Below are positions 32,742 to 42,105 of a stretch of DNA of 64,000 nucleotides, in pieces. The notes under the pieces were generated by a model that was not told where the DNA came from, did no database searches, and was given only the letters and a program-made list of their open reading frames with translations. The DNA comes from CAXTSE01 sp964246985 (GTDB taxonomy: Bacteria > Actinomycetota > Actinomycetes > Actinomycetales > Microbacteriaceae): assembly GCA_964246985.1 (NCBI GenBank), contig CAXTSE010000011.1, positions 50,161-114,160 of the forward strand, given 5' to 3'. How positions within the stretch are numbered: position 1 is the first letter of the stretch; the number at the start of each line of letters is the position of its first letter. The position numbers and the translations under genes are program-made.

Positions 32742-33545
32742 TCAGGTCGGGGGTGCCGCACGTCGGGCGCGGATCGCCCGGATGCTGAGCTGCGCGACAG
32801 TGAAGAGCAGGAGGATCGCGAAGAGGATCGACGCGAGACGAGGCGGCAGCAGGAACGCCAGCGCGACCCCGCCGAAGCTCGCCGCGGTCGCGGCGAGGCC
32901 CGCGATCACGCCGTCCCCCACCCGCACCAGCCCGGCGCGCGCATTCGCGACGCTGCCCGTCACCGACGTCGGGATCATCGCGAGCAGCGACGTGCCCTTG
33001 GCGAGCAGGTCGCTGATGCCGAACAGCGCGACGAGCACCGGCACGAGGATCACCCCGCCGCCGATGCCGAACATGCCCGACGCGATGCCCATCACCACGC
33101 CGACGAGCACGAGCAGCACGGTCGTCACCGGCGTCAGGACGAGCTCGGCTCCGCGGGACGGCACCTCGAAGAACAGCCGGACGGCGATCACCGCGAGCAG
33201 GGCGATGAACAGCCAGCGCAGCCAGCCGAGCGGCAGCGTGCGGAGGAGGCGCGTGCCCACCAGCGAGCCCGCGATGCCGCCGACCGCCACGATCGGGCCG
33301 GCCACGACATCCACCTCCCCCTGCACCAGGTACTGGATCGCGCCCGCGATCGCCGTCGGCACGATCGCCACCAGCGAGGTCGCCGCCGCCCGTCGATGGT
33401 CGAAGCCGAGGAGCCAGATCAGCAACGGCACCATGACGATGCCGCCCCCGACGCCGAAGGCCCCGGAGAGGAGACCGCCGATCGCGCCGACGAGGATCAG
33501 GGAGAGCACGCGGCGCGCGGGGCGCGGCTCGGTCGGGGCGCTCAC
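32742..33545 (-). CDS. TSUP-family (TauE/SafE) membrane permease
   Basis: A 267-residue membrane protein made of two homologous halves, each starting with the family Gly motif: GAFGVGGGIVMVPLL and GMFGIGGGVILVPVL. About eight helices. TSUP members export sulfite or small organic anions; the substrate is unknown. GTG 33545 overlaps the stop of the macrodomain gene (GTGA), so the two are coupled. Confidence 0.9.
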   Translation of the reverse strand: MSAPTEPRPARRVLSLILVGAIGGLLSGAFGVGGGIVMVPLLIWLLGFDHRRAAATSLVAIVPTAIAGAIQYLVQGEVDVVAGPIVAVGGIAGSLVGTRLLRTLPLGWLRWLFIALLAVIAVRLFFEVPSRGAELVLTPVTTVLLVLVGVVMGIASGMFGIGGGVILVPVLVALFGISDLLAKGTSLLAMIPTSVTGSVANARAGLVRVGDGVIAGLAATAASFGGVALAFLLPPRLASILFAILLLFTVAQLSIRAIRARRAAPPT

Positions 33546-34084
33546 GCCACGGCTCCGGGCCCGCGGGGCGCCTGCGGTGTCGCTCGCGACAGCTGGTGCT
33601 GCACCTCATCGAGCGTGGCCTGGTCGGTGACGACGATGCGCACCTCCTCGACGCGGGTGTCCGTCGCCGAGATCGTCTCGATGGCCGCGGCGATCGCGTC
33701 CGCCTTCGGCCAGGCGTAGATGCCGGCGCTGATCAGCGGGAAGGCGATGGAGCGCACGCTGAGCTCGTCGGCGACCTCGAGCGAGCGGCGGTAGCACGAC
33801 TCGAGCAGCGCCCGATCGGTCTGACCGGCGGCGTGGTCGGGGCCGACGGTGTGGATCACGAACCGGTTCGGCAGCTCGCCCGCGGTCGTCCATCCCGCGT
33901 CGCCGGTCGCGAGGCCGCCCGGGAAGCGCTCGATGCACGCGCGGAGGATCTCGGGCCCACCGGCCCGGTGGATCGCGCCGTCGACTCCCCCGCCGCCGCG
34001 CATCGCGCTGTTGGCGGCATTGACGATTGCATCGACCCCGTCCTGCCGGGTGATGTCGCCGAGCACGGCGGTGAGAAGCGTCAT
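33542..34084 (-). CDS. macrodomain protein (O-acetyl-ADP-ribose deacetylase-like)
   Basis: A 180-residue single macrodomain of the YmdB/MacroD type, which binds ADP-ribose and removes acetyl or ADP-ribosyl groups. The ligand loop is VNAANSAMRGGGGVDGAIH near residue 21, followed by VIHTVGPDH and the second loop FPLISAGIYAWP. ATG 34084 is only 17 bases after the 3' end of tRNA-Gln with no terminator between, so it may be expressed from the tRNA transcript; the upstream open frame reads through the tRNA and is rejected. Confidence 0.9.
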   Translation of the reverse strand: MTLLTAVLGDITRQDGVDAIVNAANSAMRGGGGVDGAIHRAGGPEILRACIERFPGGLATGDAGWTTAGELPNRFVIHTVGPDHAAGQTDRALLESCYRRSLEVADELSVRSIAFPLISAGIYAWPKADAIAAAIETISATDTRVEEVRIVVTDQATLDEVQHQLSRATPQAPRGPGAVA

Positions 34085-34101
34085 GACGACAGTCTGCAGT
34101 G

Positions 34102-34173
34102 CTGGGGTACCTGGACTCGAACCAAGAACAACGGTACCAGAAACCGCCGTGTTGCCAATTACACCATACCCCA
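34102..34173 (-). tRNA. tRNA-Gln (anticodon CTG)
   Basis: A 72-base cloverleaf: acceptor TGGGGTA paired with TACCCCA, discriminator G, anticodon loop TTCTGGT giving CTG, T-arm with GGTTCGAGTCC. CCA is not encoded. Shortly downstream, on the same strand, begins the macrodomain gene. Confidence 0.95.
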
Positions 34174-34290
34174 AGAAAACCCTGGTCAGACCGGGATTTC
34201 GTGAGACTCGAGCGACCTGGCGCCATGTCTGAGCATGAACAGTCGGCCCCGCGAGCCGTCGTCCAGCATACGGCAAGTAGCGTGGACCTC

Positions 34291-36396
34291 GTGACGACCC
34301 GCATCTATGTGACCTCCGCCGAAGGCGGCACCGGCAAGTCGACAGTCGTGATCGGACTGCTCGATGCTCTCGACCGCACCGTCGATCGCGTGGGGGTGTT
34401 CCGGCCGATCGCCCGGTCGACGGATCGCGACTACATCCTCGAGCTGCTGCTCGAGCGCGCGAGCGCCGACCTCGCCTACGAGGAGTGCCTCGGCACCACC
34501 TACGAGCACGTCCACGACGACCCGGAGGGCGCGCTCGGGCTCATCGTCGAGCGGTTCGCCGCGATCGAGGACCGCTGCGACGCGGTCATCATCGTCGGCT
34601 CCGACTACACCGATGTCGGAACGCCCACCGAGCTCACCGTCAACGGCCGCATCGCCGCCGACCTGGCCGCATCCGTGCTGCTCGTCACAGGCGGCCGACG
34701 CGCCGACGGCCACGGCTCGCGCACCGCCCGCGACGTCGCCGACTTCACCGACGTCGCTCTCGACCAGCTGGCCCACGAGCACGCGCCGGTGGTCGCCGTG
34801 GTGGCCAACCGCGTCGATCCGGATCACGTGGACGAGATCGCGACGGCCCTCGCCGCCCGCGTGCCCGAGGGCGTGCCGACCTGGGTCATCCCCGAGGATC
34901 CGACGCTCGTCGCGCCGCTGCTGCGCACGGTCTTCGAGGCCGCCGAGGCCAGGATGGTGCGCGGCGACGAGGCGCTGCTCGAGCGTCCGGTGATGGGCAC
35001 CGTCGTGGCCGCGATGTCGCTCGAGAACGTGCTCCCGCGGCTCATCGAGGGGGCCGTCGTGGTCGTGCCGGGCGACCGGTCGGACGTGCTCGTGGGCACC
35101 CTCGTCGCGCAGCTGTCGCAGACCTTCCCGTCGCTGGCGGGCATCCTGCTCAACGGCGGATTCGACCTCGAGCCGTCGATCGAGCTGGCGATCGAGGGGC
35201 TGTCGACGTCGCTGCCGATCGCGCGCACCGAGCTCGGCACCTTCGACACCGTGACCGCCCTCGCGGGTGCGCGCAGTCGCATGGCGGCCGACTCGCCGCA
35301 GAAGCTGGCTCAGGCGCTGGCCCTCTTCGAGAGCTCGGTCGACGCGGGCACCCTGATCGAGAGGCTCTCGCTGACCCCGGCGACCGTCATGACGCCCGCC
35401 CGGTTCGAGCACGTGCTCGTCGAGCGGTCGCGCGCCGCGGCCAAGCACATCGTGCTCCCCGAGGGCGACGACGACCGCATCCTGCAGGCGGCGGGGATCG
35501 TCAGCCGGCGGGGCATCGCCCGGCTCACCATCCTCGGCGACGACGCGACGGTGCGCGGGCGCGCGGCCGAGATCGGCGTCGACCTCGGCGAGACGACCCA
35601 GGTGGTGTCGACAGCCGACCCCGAGCTGCACGCGCGCTTCGCCGAGGAGTACGCCCGCGTGCGGTCGCACAAGGGCATCAGCCTCGATCAGGCCGCGGAC
35701 ACGGTCACCGACGTCTCGTACTTCGGCACGATGATGGTGCACCTCGGCCTCGCCGACGGCATGGTGTCGGGGGCTCGCCACACGACGGCGCACACGATCC
35801 GTCCGTCGTTCGAGATCGTCAAGACGGCGCCGGGGGTGAGCGTCGTGTCGAGCGTGTTCCTGATGGCGCTGGCCGATCGCGTGCTCGTCTACGGCGACTG
35901 CGCCGTGATCCCCGACCCGACGAGCGACCAGCTCGCCGACATCGCGATCTCCTCGGCCGCGACCTCGCGCCAGTTCGGCATCGAGCCTCGCGTCGCCATG
36001 CTGAGCTACTCGACGGGCGAGTCGGGCTCGGGAGCCGAGGTCGACAAGGTGCGCGCGGCCACCGCCCTCGTGCGCGAGCGCGCTCCGCAGCTGCCGGTCG
36101 CCGGACCGATCCAGTACGACGCCGCGGCCGACCCGACGGTCGGCGCATCCAAGATGCCGGGGTCCGACGTCGCGGGCCGCGCCACGGTCTTCGTCTTCCC
36201 CGACCTCAACACGGGCAACAACACCTACAAGGCCGTCCAGAGGTCGGCGGGCGCCGTCGCCATCGGCCCGGTGCTCCAGGGCCTCGCCAAGCCGGTCAAC
36301 GACCTCTCGCGCGGAGCCCTCGTTCGCGACATCGTCAACACGATCGCGATCACCGCGATCCAGGCTGACGCGCAGGACGGGAGCCCCGCCTCATGA
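34291..36396 (+). CDS. pta: phosphate acetyltransferase
   Basis: Long-form phosphotransacetylase (acetyl-CoA + phosphate to acetyl phosphate), 701 residues. The N-terminal P-loop-like domain begins TTRIYVTSAEGGTGKST, a DRTGG region follows in the middle, and the catalytic PTA domain spans roughly residues 370-700 (LPEGDDDRILQAAG, GMVSGARHTTAHTIRPSFEI, MLSYSTGESGSG). The open frame starts far upstream in the tRNA; GTG 34291 is chosen because homology begins there, with a -10-like TAGCGT 7 bases upstream, so the mRNA may be leaderless. It overlaps ackA (ATGA). Confidence 0.94.
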   Translation: MTTRIYVTSAEGGTGKSTVVIGLLDALDRTVDRVGVFRPIARSTDRDYILELLLERASADLAYEECLGTTYEHVHDDPEGALGLIVERFAAIEDRCDAVIIVGSDYTDVGTPTELTVNGRIAADLAASVLLVTGGRRADGHGSRTARDVADFTDVALDQLAHEHAPVVAVVANRVDPDHVDEIATALAARVPEGVPTWVIPEDPTLVAPLLRTVFEAAEARMVRGDEALLERPVMGTVVAAMSLENVLPRLIEGAVVVVPGDRSDVLVGTLVAQLSQTFPSLAGILLNGGFDLEPSIELAIEGLSTSLPIARTELGTFDTVTALAGARSRMAADSPQKLAQALALFESSVDAGTLIERLSLTPATVMTPARFEHVLVERSRAAAKHIVLPEGDDDRILQAAGIVSRRGIARLTILGDDATVRGRAAEIGVDLGETTQVVSTADPELHARFAEEYARVRSHKGISLDQAADTVTDVSYFGTMMVHLGLADGMVSGARHTTAHTIRPSFEIVKTAPGVSVVSSVFLMALADRVLVYGDCAVIPDPTSDQLADIAISSAATSRQFGIEPRVAMLSYSTGESGSGAEVDKVRAATALVRERAPQLPVAGPIQYDAAADPTVGASKMPGSDVAGRATVFVFPDLNTGNNTYKAVQRSAGAVAIGPVLQGLAKPVNDLSRGALVRDIVNTIAITAIQADAQDGSPAS

Positions 36397-37517
36397 CCAG
36401 CGTCTTCGTGCTCAACGCCGGATCGTCGTCGGTCAAGTACCAGGTGCTCGACCCCGACACCGGGGCGGTGGCCGCCTCCGGCAACATCGAGCGGATCGGG
36501 GTGCCCGGCAGCGACGTCGCGGATCACGCCACGGCCCTCGCGCGCATCCTCGCCTCGATCGACGGCGTGGCCATCGACGCGGTCGGGCACCGGATCGTGC
36601 ACGGAGGAGAGCTCTTCAGCGACGCCACCCTGATCGACGACGACGTGGAGGCCGCGATCGAGCAGCTCATCGAGCTCGCTCCCCTGCACAACCCCGCGGG
36701 CCTCGCCGGGATCCGCGCAGCGCGCGCTGCGCTGCCGCAGCTGCCGCAGGTGGCCGTGTTCGACACCGCGTTCCACAGCACGATCGGGGCGACGGCCGCC
36801 ACCTACGCGATCGACGCCGCGCTGGCGGCCGAGCACGGCATCCGCCGCTACGGGTTCCACGGCACGTCGTACCGCTACGTCTCGCGCGCCGCGGCCGCGC
36901 ACCTCGGACGCGACGCCGACGACCCCGACCTCCGCATGATCGTGCTGCATCTGGGCAACGGCGCCTCGGCGACCGCCATCGCGGGCGGACGGAGCGTCGA
37001 CACGTCGATGGGACTCACGCCGCTCGAGGGCCTCGTCATGGGAACGCGATCGGGCGACATCGACCCGGCCGTGCCGTTCCATCTCGCGCGGGTGGCCGGG
37101 ATGGGGGTCGACGAGCTCGACACCCTGCTCAACAAGCGCAGCGGGCTGCTGGGGCTGTCGGGGCGATCCGACATGCGCGAGGTCGTCGACGCGGCGGAGG
37201 CGGGCGGTGCGGCCGCCGAGCTCGCGCTGGGCGTGTACGTGCACCGCATCCGCCACTACCTCGGCGCCTACACGGCCGTGCTGGGCGGGCTCGACGCCGT
37301 CGTGTTCACAGCGGGCGTGGGCGAGAACAGCGTCGCGGTGCGCTCGCGCGTGATCGCGGGCCTCGAGGTGCTGGGGCTGACGCTCGACCCGGCGGCCAAC
37401 GCGCTCCGCTCGGGCGAGGCGCGCACCATCTCGCGGCCGGACGGCGCCGTGGCCGTGCTCGTCGTGCCGACCAACGAGGAGCTCGAGATCGCGCGGCAGG
37501 CGGCGGCGTTCGCCTAG
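36393..37517 (+). CDS. ackA: acetate kinase
   Basis: Converts acetyl phosphate and ADP to acetate and ATP, completing the Pta-AckA route. At 374 residues it is somewhat shorter than the usual 390-400. Motifs: VLNAGSSSVKYQ at the start, YGFHGTSYRYVSRA, VDTSMGLTPLEGLVMGTRSG and VFTAGVGENS. ATG 36393 overlaps the pta stop by ATGA, fixing the start and coupling the two enzymes. Confidence 0.95.
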   Translation: MTSVFVLNAGSSSVKYQVLDPDTGAVAASGNIERIGVPGSDVADHATALARILASIDGVAIDAVGHRIVHGGELFSDATLIDDDVEAAIEQLIELAPLHNPAGLAGIRAARAALPQLPQVAVFDTAFHSTIGATAATYAIDAALAAEHGIRRYGFHGTSYRYVSRAAAAHLGRDADDPDLRMIVLHLGNGASATAIAGGRSVDTSMGLTPLEGLVMGTRSGDIDPAVPFHLARVAGMGVDELDTLLNKRSGLLGLSGRSDMREVVDAAEAGGAAAELALGVYVHRIRHYLGAYTAVLGGLDAVVFTAGVGENSVAVRSRVIAGLEVLGLTLDPAANALRSGEARTISRPDGAVAVLVVPTNEELEIARQAAAFA

Positions 37518-37540
37518 GGGCGGGGCGGTACGGTTGATCC

Positions 37541-38494
37541 GTGCCACCCGGAGCCCCACCTCGACGCCTTCCGCGGTGGCTGTGGCTCCTGCCGATCGGC
37601 GCGGTCCTGGCGGTGGCGGCGGTGCTCATCGCCCGCGCGATCCTCGTCTCGCCCGACGCGGCCGGCTTCTTCCGGGACTACCCCGGAGAGACCGCCCTCC
37701 CGGCCGACGCGCCCGTCGGATTCCCGGCCTGGCTGAGCTGGTCGCACTTCCTCAATTCGTTCTTCCTCGTCTTCATCGTGCGATCCGGACTGCAGATCCG
37801 GTCGAAGCGGCGGCCGCCGGCGTTCGTGACGCGCACGGCGGGGCCGATCAGCGCGGCGCGTCCGCCCCGGCGGCTGAGTCTCCACGTGTGGTGGCACCTG
37901 GTGATCGACACCCTGTTCACGGTCAATCTGGTCGCGTACCTGGTGCTGCTGTTCGCATCCGGCCAATGGGTGCGCGTGGTGCCGCTCGGCTGGGATGTCA
38001 TCCCGAACGCGATCTCGGCCGCGGTGCAGTACGTCGCATTCGACTGGCCCACGCACAACGGCTGGGTGCACTACAACGCGCTGCAGCTGCTGTTCTACTT
38101 CGCGACGGTCTTCCTCGCGGGGCCGCTCGCGCTCCTCACGGGGCTGCGCCTGTCGCCCGGCTGGCCCACGTCGTGGACGCGCGTGAACAGGCTGTTCAGC
38201 GAGGCCCTCGCCCGCCGGGTGCACCTCTGGGTGCTCGTGTACTACATCGGGTTCACGATCGTGCACGTCTTCCTGGTGTTCGCCACCGGCGCCCTGCGCA
38301 ACCTCAACCACATGTACGCGGGGCGCGACGATGAATCGTGGATCGGCGCGGCCGTCTGGGCGACGTCCACCGTCATGACCGTGGCTGCGTACTTCCTCCT
38401 TCGGGAGCCGGTGCAGACCCGCCTCGCCGCGCTGACAGGCACCGTGAAGCACATGCCGCCCCCGCGACCGCACGCCCCCGAGGAGACCCGATGA
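37541..38494 (+). CDS. cytochrome b561-like membrane protein
   Basis: A 317-residue integral membrane protein resembling the bacterial cytochrome b561 / Ni-hydrogenase or formate-dehydrogenase gamma group. Candidate haem-ligand His residues lie in membrane helices: LSWSHFLNSFF, HVWWHLVIDTLF, GWVHYNALQLLFYF and RRVHLWVLVYYIGFTIVH. It probably carries electrons through the membrane; its partner is unknown. GTG 37541 is 23 bases after ackA. The next small gene overlaps its stop by ATGA. Confidence 0.78.
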   Translation: MPPGAPPRRLPRWLWLLPIGAVLAVAAVLIARAILVSPDAAGFFRDYPGETALPADAPVGFPAWLSWSHFLNSFFLVFIVRSGLQIRSKRRPPAFVTRTAGPISAARPPRRLSLHVWWHLVIDTLFTVNLVAYLVLLFASGQWVRVVPLGWDVIPNAISAAVQYVAFDWPTHNGWVHYNALQLLFYFATVFLAGPLALLTGLRLSPGWPTSWTRVNRLFSEALARRVHLWVLVYYIGFTIVHVFLVFATGALRNLNHMYAGRDDESWIGAAVWATSTVMTVAAYFLLREPVQTRLAALTGTVKHMPPPRPHAPEETR

Positions 38495-38841
38495 CCGACG
38501 CCCTGCACCCCCTGGTCGCCGAGTACCTCGCGCGTTTCGACGCCGCGGCGCCCGCGTCGAACCTCCCGGAGGACCGCGTCGCCGAGCTGCGCCGCGAGAT
38601 TGTCGACAACCTCGGCGCCGCGATCCCGGTCGGAACGAGCCACTCCGACGCGAGCGCCGTGCTCGACGGCTTCGGCGCCCCCACGGAGCTGTTCGCCCAG
38701 GCGGCCGACGTCGCCGATGCCGAGCCCGTCGGCTCGCGTCAGGCGCGCACCCGCGTGCTGGTCACCGGAGCCGTCGTGGTGATCGTGATCGCCCTGGTGC
38801 TGACCGTGGTGCTGCCGATCGTGCAGGTCGTGGGACGCTAG
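38491..38841 (+). CDS. small membrane protein with HAAS-like domain
   Basis: A 116-residue protein. Residues 1-75 resemble the HAAS/DUF1700 helical domain (HPLVAEYLARFD, LREIVDNL and ASAVLDGFGAPTELFAQ), often found in membrane proteins encoded beside PadR-type regulators; a single membrane helix follows (residues 88-110). ATG 38491 overlaps the cytochrome-like gene's stop. No PadR gene is adjacent. It converges with gltX, their stops overlapping by 4 bases. Confidence 0.75.
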   Translation: MTDALHPLVAEYLARFDAAAPASNLPEDRVAELRREIVDNLGAAIPVGTSHSDASAVLDGFGAPTELFAQAADVADAEPVGSRQARTRVLVTGAVVVIVIALVLTVVLPIVQVVGR

Positions 38842-40358
38842 CCGGCGAGGTGCTGCCGGTACCGCTCCAGCCGCGCGAGCGTCGACTCCTTGTCGAGGAT
38901 CTCCATCGACTCGAAGAGCGGCGGCGAGATGCGGCGGCCCGAGATCGCGGTGCGCAGCGGCCCGAACGCGACGCGCGGCTTGAGTCCGGCGCCGCCCTCG
39001 TCGACCGGCGTGAGCAGCGCGGCGCGAAGCGCCTCCTCGATGGCCGCCGTCGACCAGTCGTCGAGCTGCTCGAGAGCCGCGTACGACGCATCGAGCACGA
39101 GCCGGGCACCGTCGACGTCGGCGGCCTCCGGCAACGCGTCGTCGTCGTAGGCCAGGTCGGCGTCGGCCGTGAACAGGAACCCGAGCATGCCGCGCGCCTC
39201 CCCCAGCAGGGCGATGCGCTCCTGCACGAGCGGTGCGGCCTCGCGGAGGATGGCGGCCTGCGCCGGAGTGGGCGGGTCGGCGACGAGCCCGGACAGGTAC
39301 GGCACGATTCGCGCGGTGAAGTCGTCGACCTCCAGCATCCGGATGTGGTCGCCGTTGATCGCCTCGGCCTTCTTGAGGTCGAAGCGCGCGGGGTTGGGGT
39401 TGACGTCGTGCACATCGAAGGCGGCGATCAGCTCGGCCGGCGTGAACACGTCGCGGTCGGGACCGATCGACCAGCCGAGCAGCGACAGGTAGTTGAGCAG
39501 GCCCTCGTGCACGAAGCCGCGCTCGCGGTGGATGAAGAGGTCGGCCTCCGGATCGCGCTTCGAGAGCTTCTTACTGCCCTCCCCCATCACGTACGGGAGG
39601 TGGCCGAACTGCGGGACGAAGGTCGTGACGCCGATCTCGATCAGCGCGGCGTAGAGCGCGATCTGCCGGGGGGTCGACGAGAGCAGGTCCTCGCCGCGCA
39701 GCACGTGGGTGACACCCATGAGCGCGTCGTCGACGGGGTTCACGAACGTGTAGAGGGGTGCGCCGTTGGGACGCACCACCACGAAGTCGGTGGTGGACCC
39801 GGCGGGGAAGGTGATCTCGCCGCGCACCAGGTCGGTGAACGACAGCGCGGTGTCCGGCACGCGCAGCCGCAACGCCGGCTGGCGGCCCTCGGCGCGGAAG
39901 GCCGCCCGCTCGTCGTCGGTCAAGTCGCGCTCGAAGTTGTCGTAGCCCTGCTGCGTGGAGCGTCCGTTCGCGACGTTGCGCGCATCCATCTCCTCGGGCG
40001 TCACGTAGGACTCGTAGAGATGGCCCGCGTCGAGCAGCTGCGTGATGAGCGCCTGGTAGATCTCGGTTCGCTGCGACTGGCGGTACGGGGCGTCGGGTCC
40101 GCCCTTCTCGACCCCCTCGTCCCAGTCGAGGCCCAGCCAGGTGAGGGCGTCGACGAGCTGGAGGTAGCTCTCCTCGCTGTCGCGGGCGGCATCCGTGTCC
40201 TCAATGCGGAAGATCAGCTTGCCGCCGGTGTGGCGTGCGTACGCCCAGTTGAACAGGGCGGTGCGCACCATGCCGACGTGGGGTGTTCCGGTGGGCGAGG
40301 GGCAGAAGCGCACGCGGACGTCGGAGCCCGACGCGGTGCTGAAGGGAAGTGTGCTCAT
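38838..40358 (-). CDS. gltX: glutamyl-tRNA synthetase
   Basis: Class I synthetase charging tRNA-Glu (and, where a GatCAB amidase is present, possibly tRNA-Gln), 506 residues. The HIGH-type motif reads PSPTGTPHVGMV and the KMSKS-type motif GSKKLSKRD; LRGEDLLSSTPRQ and the anticodon-binding C-terminal half are normal. ATG 40358 starts MSTLPFSTASG with homology from residue 14. Genes for tRNA-Glu(CTC) and tRNA-Gln(CTG) are also in this window. Confidence 0.96.
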   Translation of the reverse strand: MSTLPFSTASGSDVRVRFCPSPTGTPHVGMVRTALFNWAYARHTGGKLIFRIEDTDAARDSEESYLQLVDALTWLGLDWDEGVEKGGPDAPYRQSQRTEIYQALITQLLDAGHLYESYVTPEEMDARNVANGRSTQQGYDNFERDLTDDERAAFRAEGRQPALRLRVPDTALSFTDLVRGEITFPAGSTTDFVVVRPNGAPLYTFVNPVDDALMGVTHVLRGEDLLSSTPRQIALYAALIEIGVTTFVPQFGHLPYVMGEGSKKLSKRDPEADLFIHRERGFVHEGLLNYLSLLGWSIGPDRDVFTPAELIAAFDVHDVNPNPARFDLKKAEAINGDHIRMLEVDDFTARIVPYLSGLVADPPTPAQAAILREAAPLVQERIALLGEARGMLGFLFTADADLAYDDDALPEAADVDGARLVLDASYAALEQLDDWSTAAIEEALRAALLTPVDEGGAGLKPRVAFGPLRTAISGRRISPPLFESMEILDKESTLARLERYRQHLAG

Positions 40359-40371
40359 GGCACCGTCCAGC

Positions 40372-41364
40372 CTAGGCCGGTGGTCGAGTCGCCGCGGAGC
40401 GGCGTGTCGAGACCCTCACAGCGGTGATGACAGCCGCCACGGCAACCACCGCCACCCCGACCCCCGCGACCAGCACCGCGCCCTCCGGCCGGACGATCGA
40501 CTGCCCCGAGAGCGCCTGCCACGTCGCGAGCGCGATCACGGCCGTGTAGGTCGCCGCCGCGATCATCACGAGCCGCAGCCGCAGCACCCCGTCGGCGAGC
40601 GGGCGCACCCGCCGAGCGAGCAGCTCGAGCACGATCGCGACGATCGGCAGCACCTGCAGAGCGTGCATGCCGATGAAGTGCGGAATGCGCAGGTCGCCGG
40701 CGACGGTGCTCCAGCCGAGCACGGGCAGGCCCGGACCGCCGTCGGGGACGCCGACCGTGTGGGCGCCCGCGATGCCCTGGAAGTTCGAGAGCTGATCGGC
40801 GTTCGGTCCGGTCATCAGGAACGCGAGCGCCATCCCGACGATGGCCAGCACGGCCCCGGCCCGGATCGCGAGGGTGCGCGCCGGGTCGCCCAGCCGGTTG
40901 CGGAACAGCGCGACCGCGACGATCAGCGTCATCCCCCACACCACACTGATCGAGCCGGCCATCACCGCCCACGCCGCCGTGTGCAGCGGCGTCGAGACGT
41001 TGAAGTGGCTGGTGTCGCCTGCCGCTGCGAACCCGGTGATGATGACGAGCTCGATCACGAGCCCGATCGCCGAGACGGTGCCCGCGATACGTGCCACGCG
41101 CTGACCGCGCTCCAGCTGGCCGATCAGCCAGGCGAGGGTGACGGCGTAGATGGCCGTCGACAGGGCGAACTTGAGCGGCTTCGACCAGACGTCGAGTCCG
41201 GTCACCTGCCGGTCGTCGGCGAGGAGCCCGACGAGCGAGACGAGCGAGAGCACGACCATCGACGCCGCGAGAAGCAGCAGCGGCCGGTGCCAGCGGATGC
41301 GGCGGAGGCCGAGACTGCCCGGTGCGATCTCGGGGCGGTCGGGCGTGCGGACTGCGGTGGTCAT
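40372..41364 (-). CDS. hypothetical integral membrane protein
   Basis: A 330-residue protein with about eight membrane helices and no family I can name with certainty. Features include WSKPLKFALSTAIYAVTLAW near residue 60, LHTAAWAVMAGS, TGPNADQLSNFQG and HFIGMHALQVLP, with His and Trp residues in helices. ATG 41364 overlaps the stop of the MerR-type regulator (ATGA), so it is probably that regulator's target. Its last dozen residues (VSTRRSAATRPPA) are encoded by a REP-like palindrome at 40379-40414, which suggests a replaced C-terminus. Confidence 0.78.
   Translation of the reverse strand: MTTAVRTPDRPEIAPGSLGLRRIRWHRPLLLLAASMVVLSLVSLVGLLADDRQVTGLDVWSKPLKFALSTAIYAVTLAWLIGQLERGQRVARIAGTVSAIGLVIELVIITGFAAAGDTSHFNVSTPLHTAAWAVMAGSISVVWGMTLIVAVALFRNRLGDPARTLAIRAGAVLAIVGMALAFLMTGPNADQLSNFQGIAGAHTVGVPDGGPGLPVLGWSTVAGDLRIPHFIGMHALQVLPIVAIVLELLARRVRPLADGVLRLRLVMIAAATYTAVIALATWQALSGQSIVRPEGAVLVAGVGVAVVAVAAVITAVRVSTRRSAATRPPA
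40379..40414 (+). repeat. REP-like palindrome, copy a
   Basis: 36 bases beginning GGTGGTCGAG and ending TGTCGAGACC, with an inner hairpin CGCCGC-GGA-GCGGCG. The element at 60421-60456 (minus strand) has the same flanks and length but a different, still self-paired inner stem. It encodes the C-terminus of the membrane protein gene. Confidence 0.75.
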
Positions 41365-42101
41365 CGGGACTCCTTCGACGGCGGGGACGCGGGTGTGGAT
41401 GAGGGTGCGGATGCGGATGCGGGATCGCCGTGGCCGTAGTGCGCGGCGACCTCGGCGGGGACGGGGAAGATGGCGCGCGAGACGCTCTCGTGCGCCATGC
41501 GCCGGAGTCCGGCGAGGAGCGCGTCGCCGAGCACCGTGCCGATGACGACGGTCTCGGTGCTCGCCGATCGGCCGGCGGCCGCGGCGACCAGCTCCATGTC
41601 GGAGCGCGCCACCAGCTCGGCCGCCTCCGCGTAGTCGTCGAGTCCACCGAGGAGGTCGTCGCGTCCGAGCGCGGCGTAGTCGTCGATGACCCGAGCCGCG
41701 AGCGCGTATCCGGCGTTGCCGGGGTCGACCGTCCACCCGCGCGCGGCGATCAGGGCGTCGAGGTCACGGTGTCCGCGGGACGCCACGATGGCCCCGTCGC
41801 CCTCGTCGGGGGCCGGCGCGGACGGGGCGGTGGGCAGGGCCATCGCGGCGATTCCCGCCGCCACCCCGAAGGGCATGCTCTCGTCGTCGATGGCGGCGAG
41901 CACGGCGCGCGCGGATGCGACCGACAGCCCGCCGACGTCGAGGAACGCGCGGATGAGGCGGAGACGCGCGAGATGGCCCTCGTCGTAGGACGACTGCGTC
42001 TCGCTCGTCTTGGCGCCGGGCGCCAGTAGATCCTCGCGAAGGTAGTACTTGATCGACGCGACGGGGACGCCGGATCGGGTGCTGAGCTCCGAGATCTTCA
42101 C
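41361..42101 (-). CDS. MerR-family transcriptional regulator
   Basis: A 246-residue regulator. The N-terminal winged helix-turn-helix ISELSTRSGVPVASIKYYLR is clear, followed by a MerR coiled helix (LARLRLIRAFLDVGGLSV) and a longer effector region without Cys clusters, so metal sensing is unlikely. GTG 42101 is the start; a minus-strand -10 TACTAT ends 6 bases before it, implying a leaderless message. Four GGATAG/CTATCC half-sites overlap the promoter, so it most likely regulates itself and the coupled membrane protein gene. Confidence 0.88.
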   Translation of the reverse strand: MKISELSTRSGVPVASIKYYLREDLLAPGAKTSETQSSYDEGHLARLRLIRAFLDVGGLSVASARAVLAAIDDESMPFGVAAGIAAMALPTAPSAPAPDEGDGAIVASRGHRDLDALIAARGWTVDPGNAGYALAARVIDDYAALGRDDLLGGLDDYAEAAELVARSDMELVAAAAGRSASTETVVIGTVLGDALLAGLRRMAHESVSRAIFPVPAEVAAHYGHGDPASASAPSSTPASPPSKESR

Positions 42102-42105
42102 ATTC

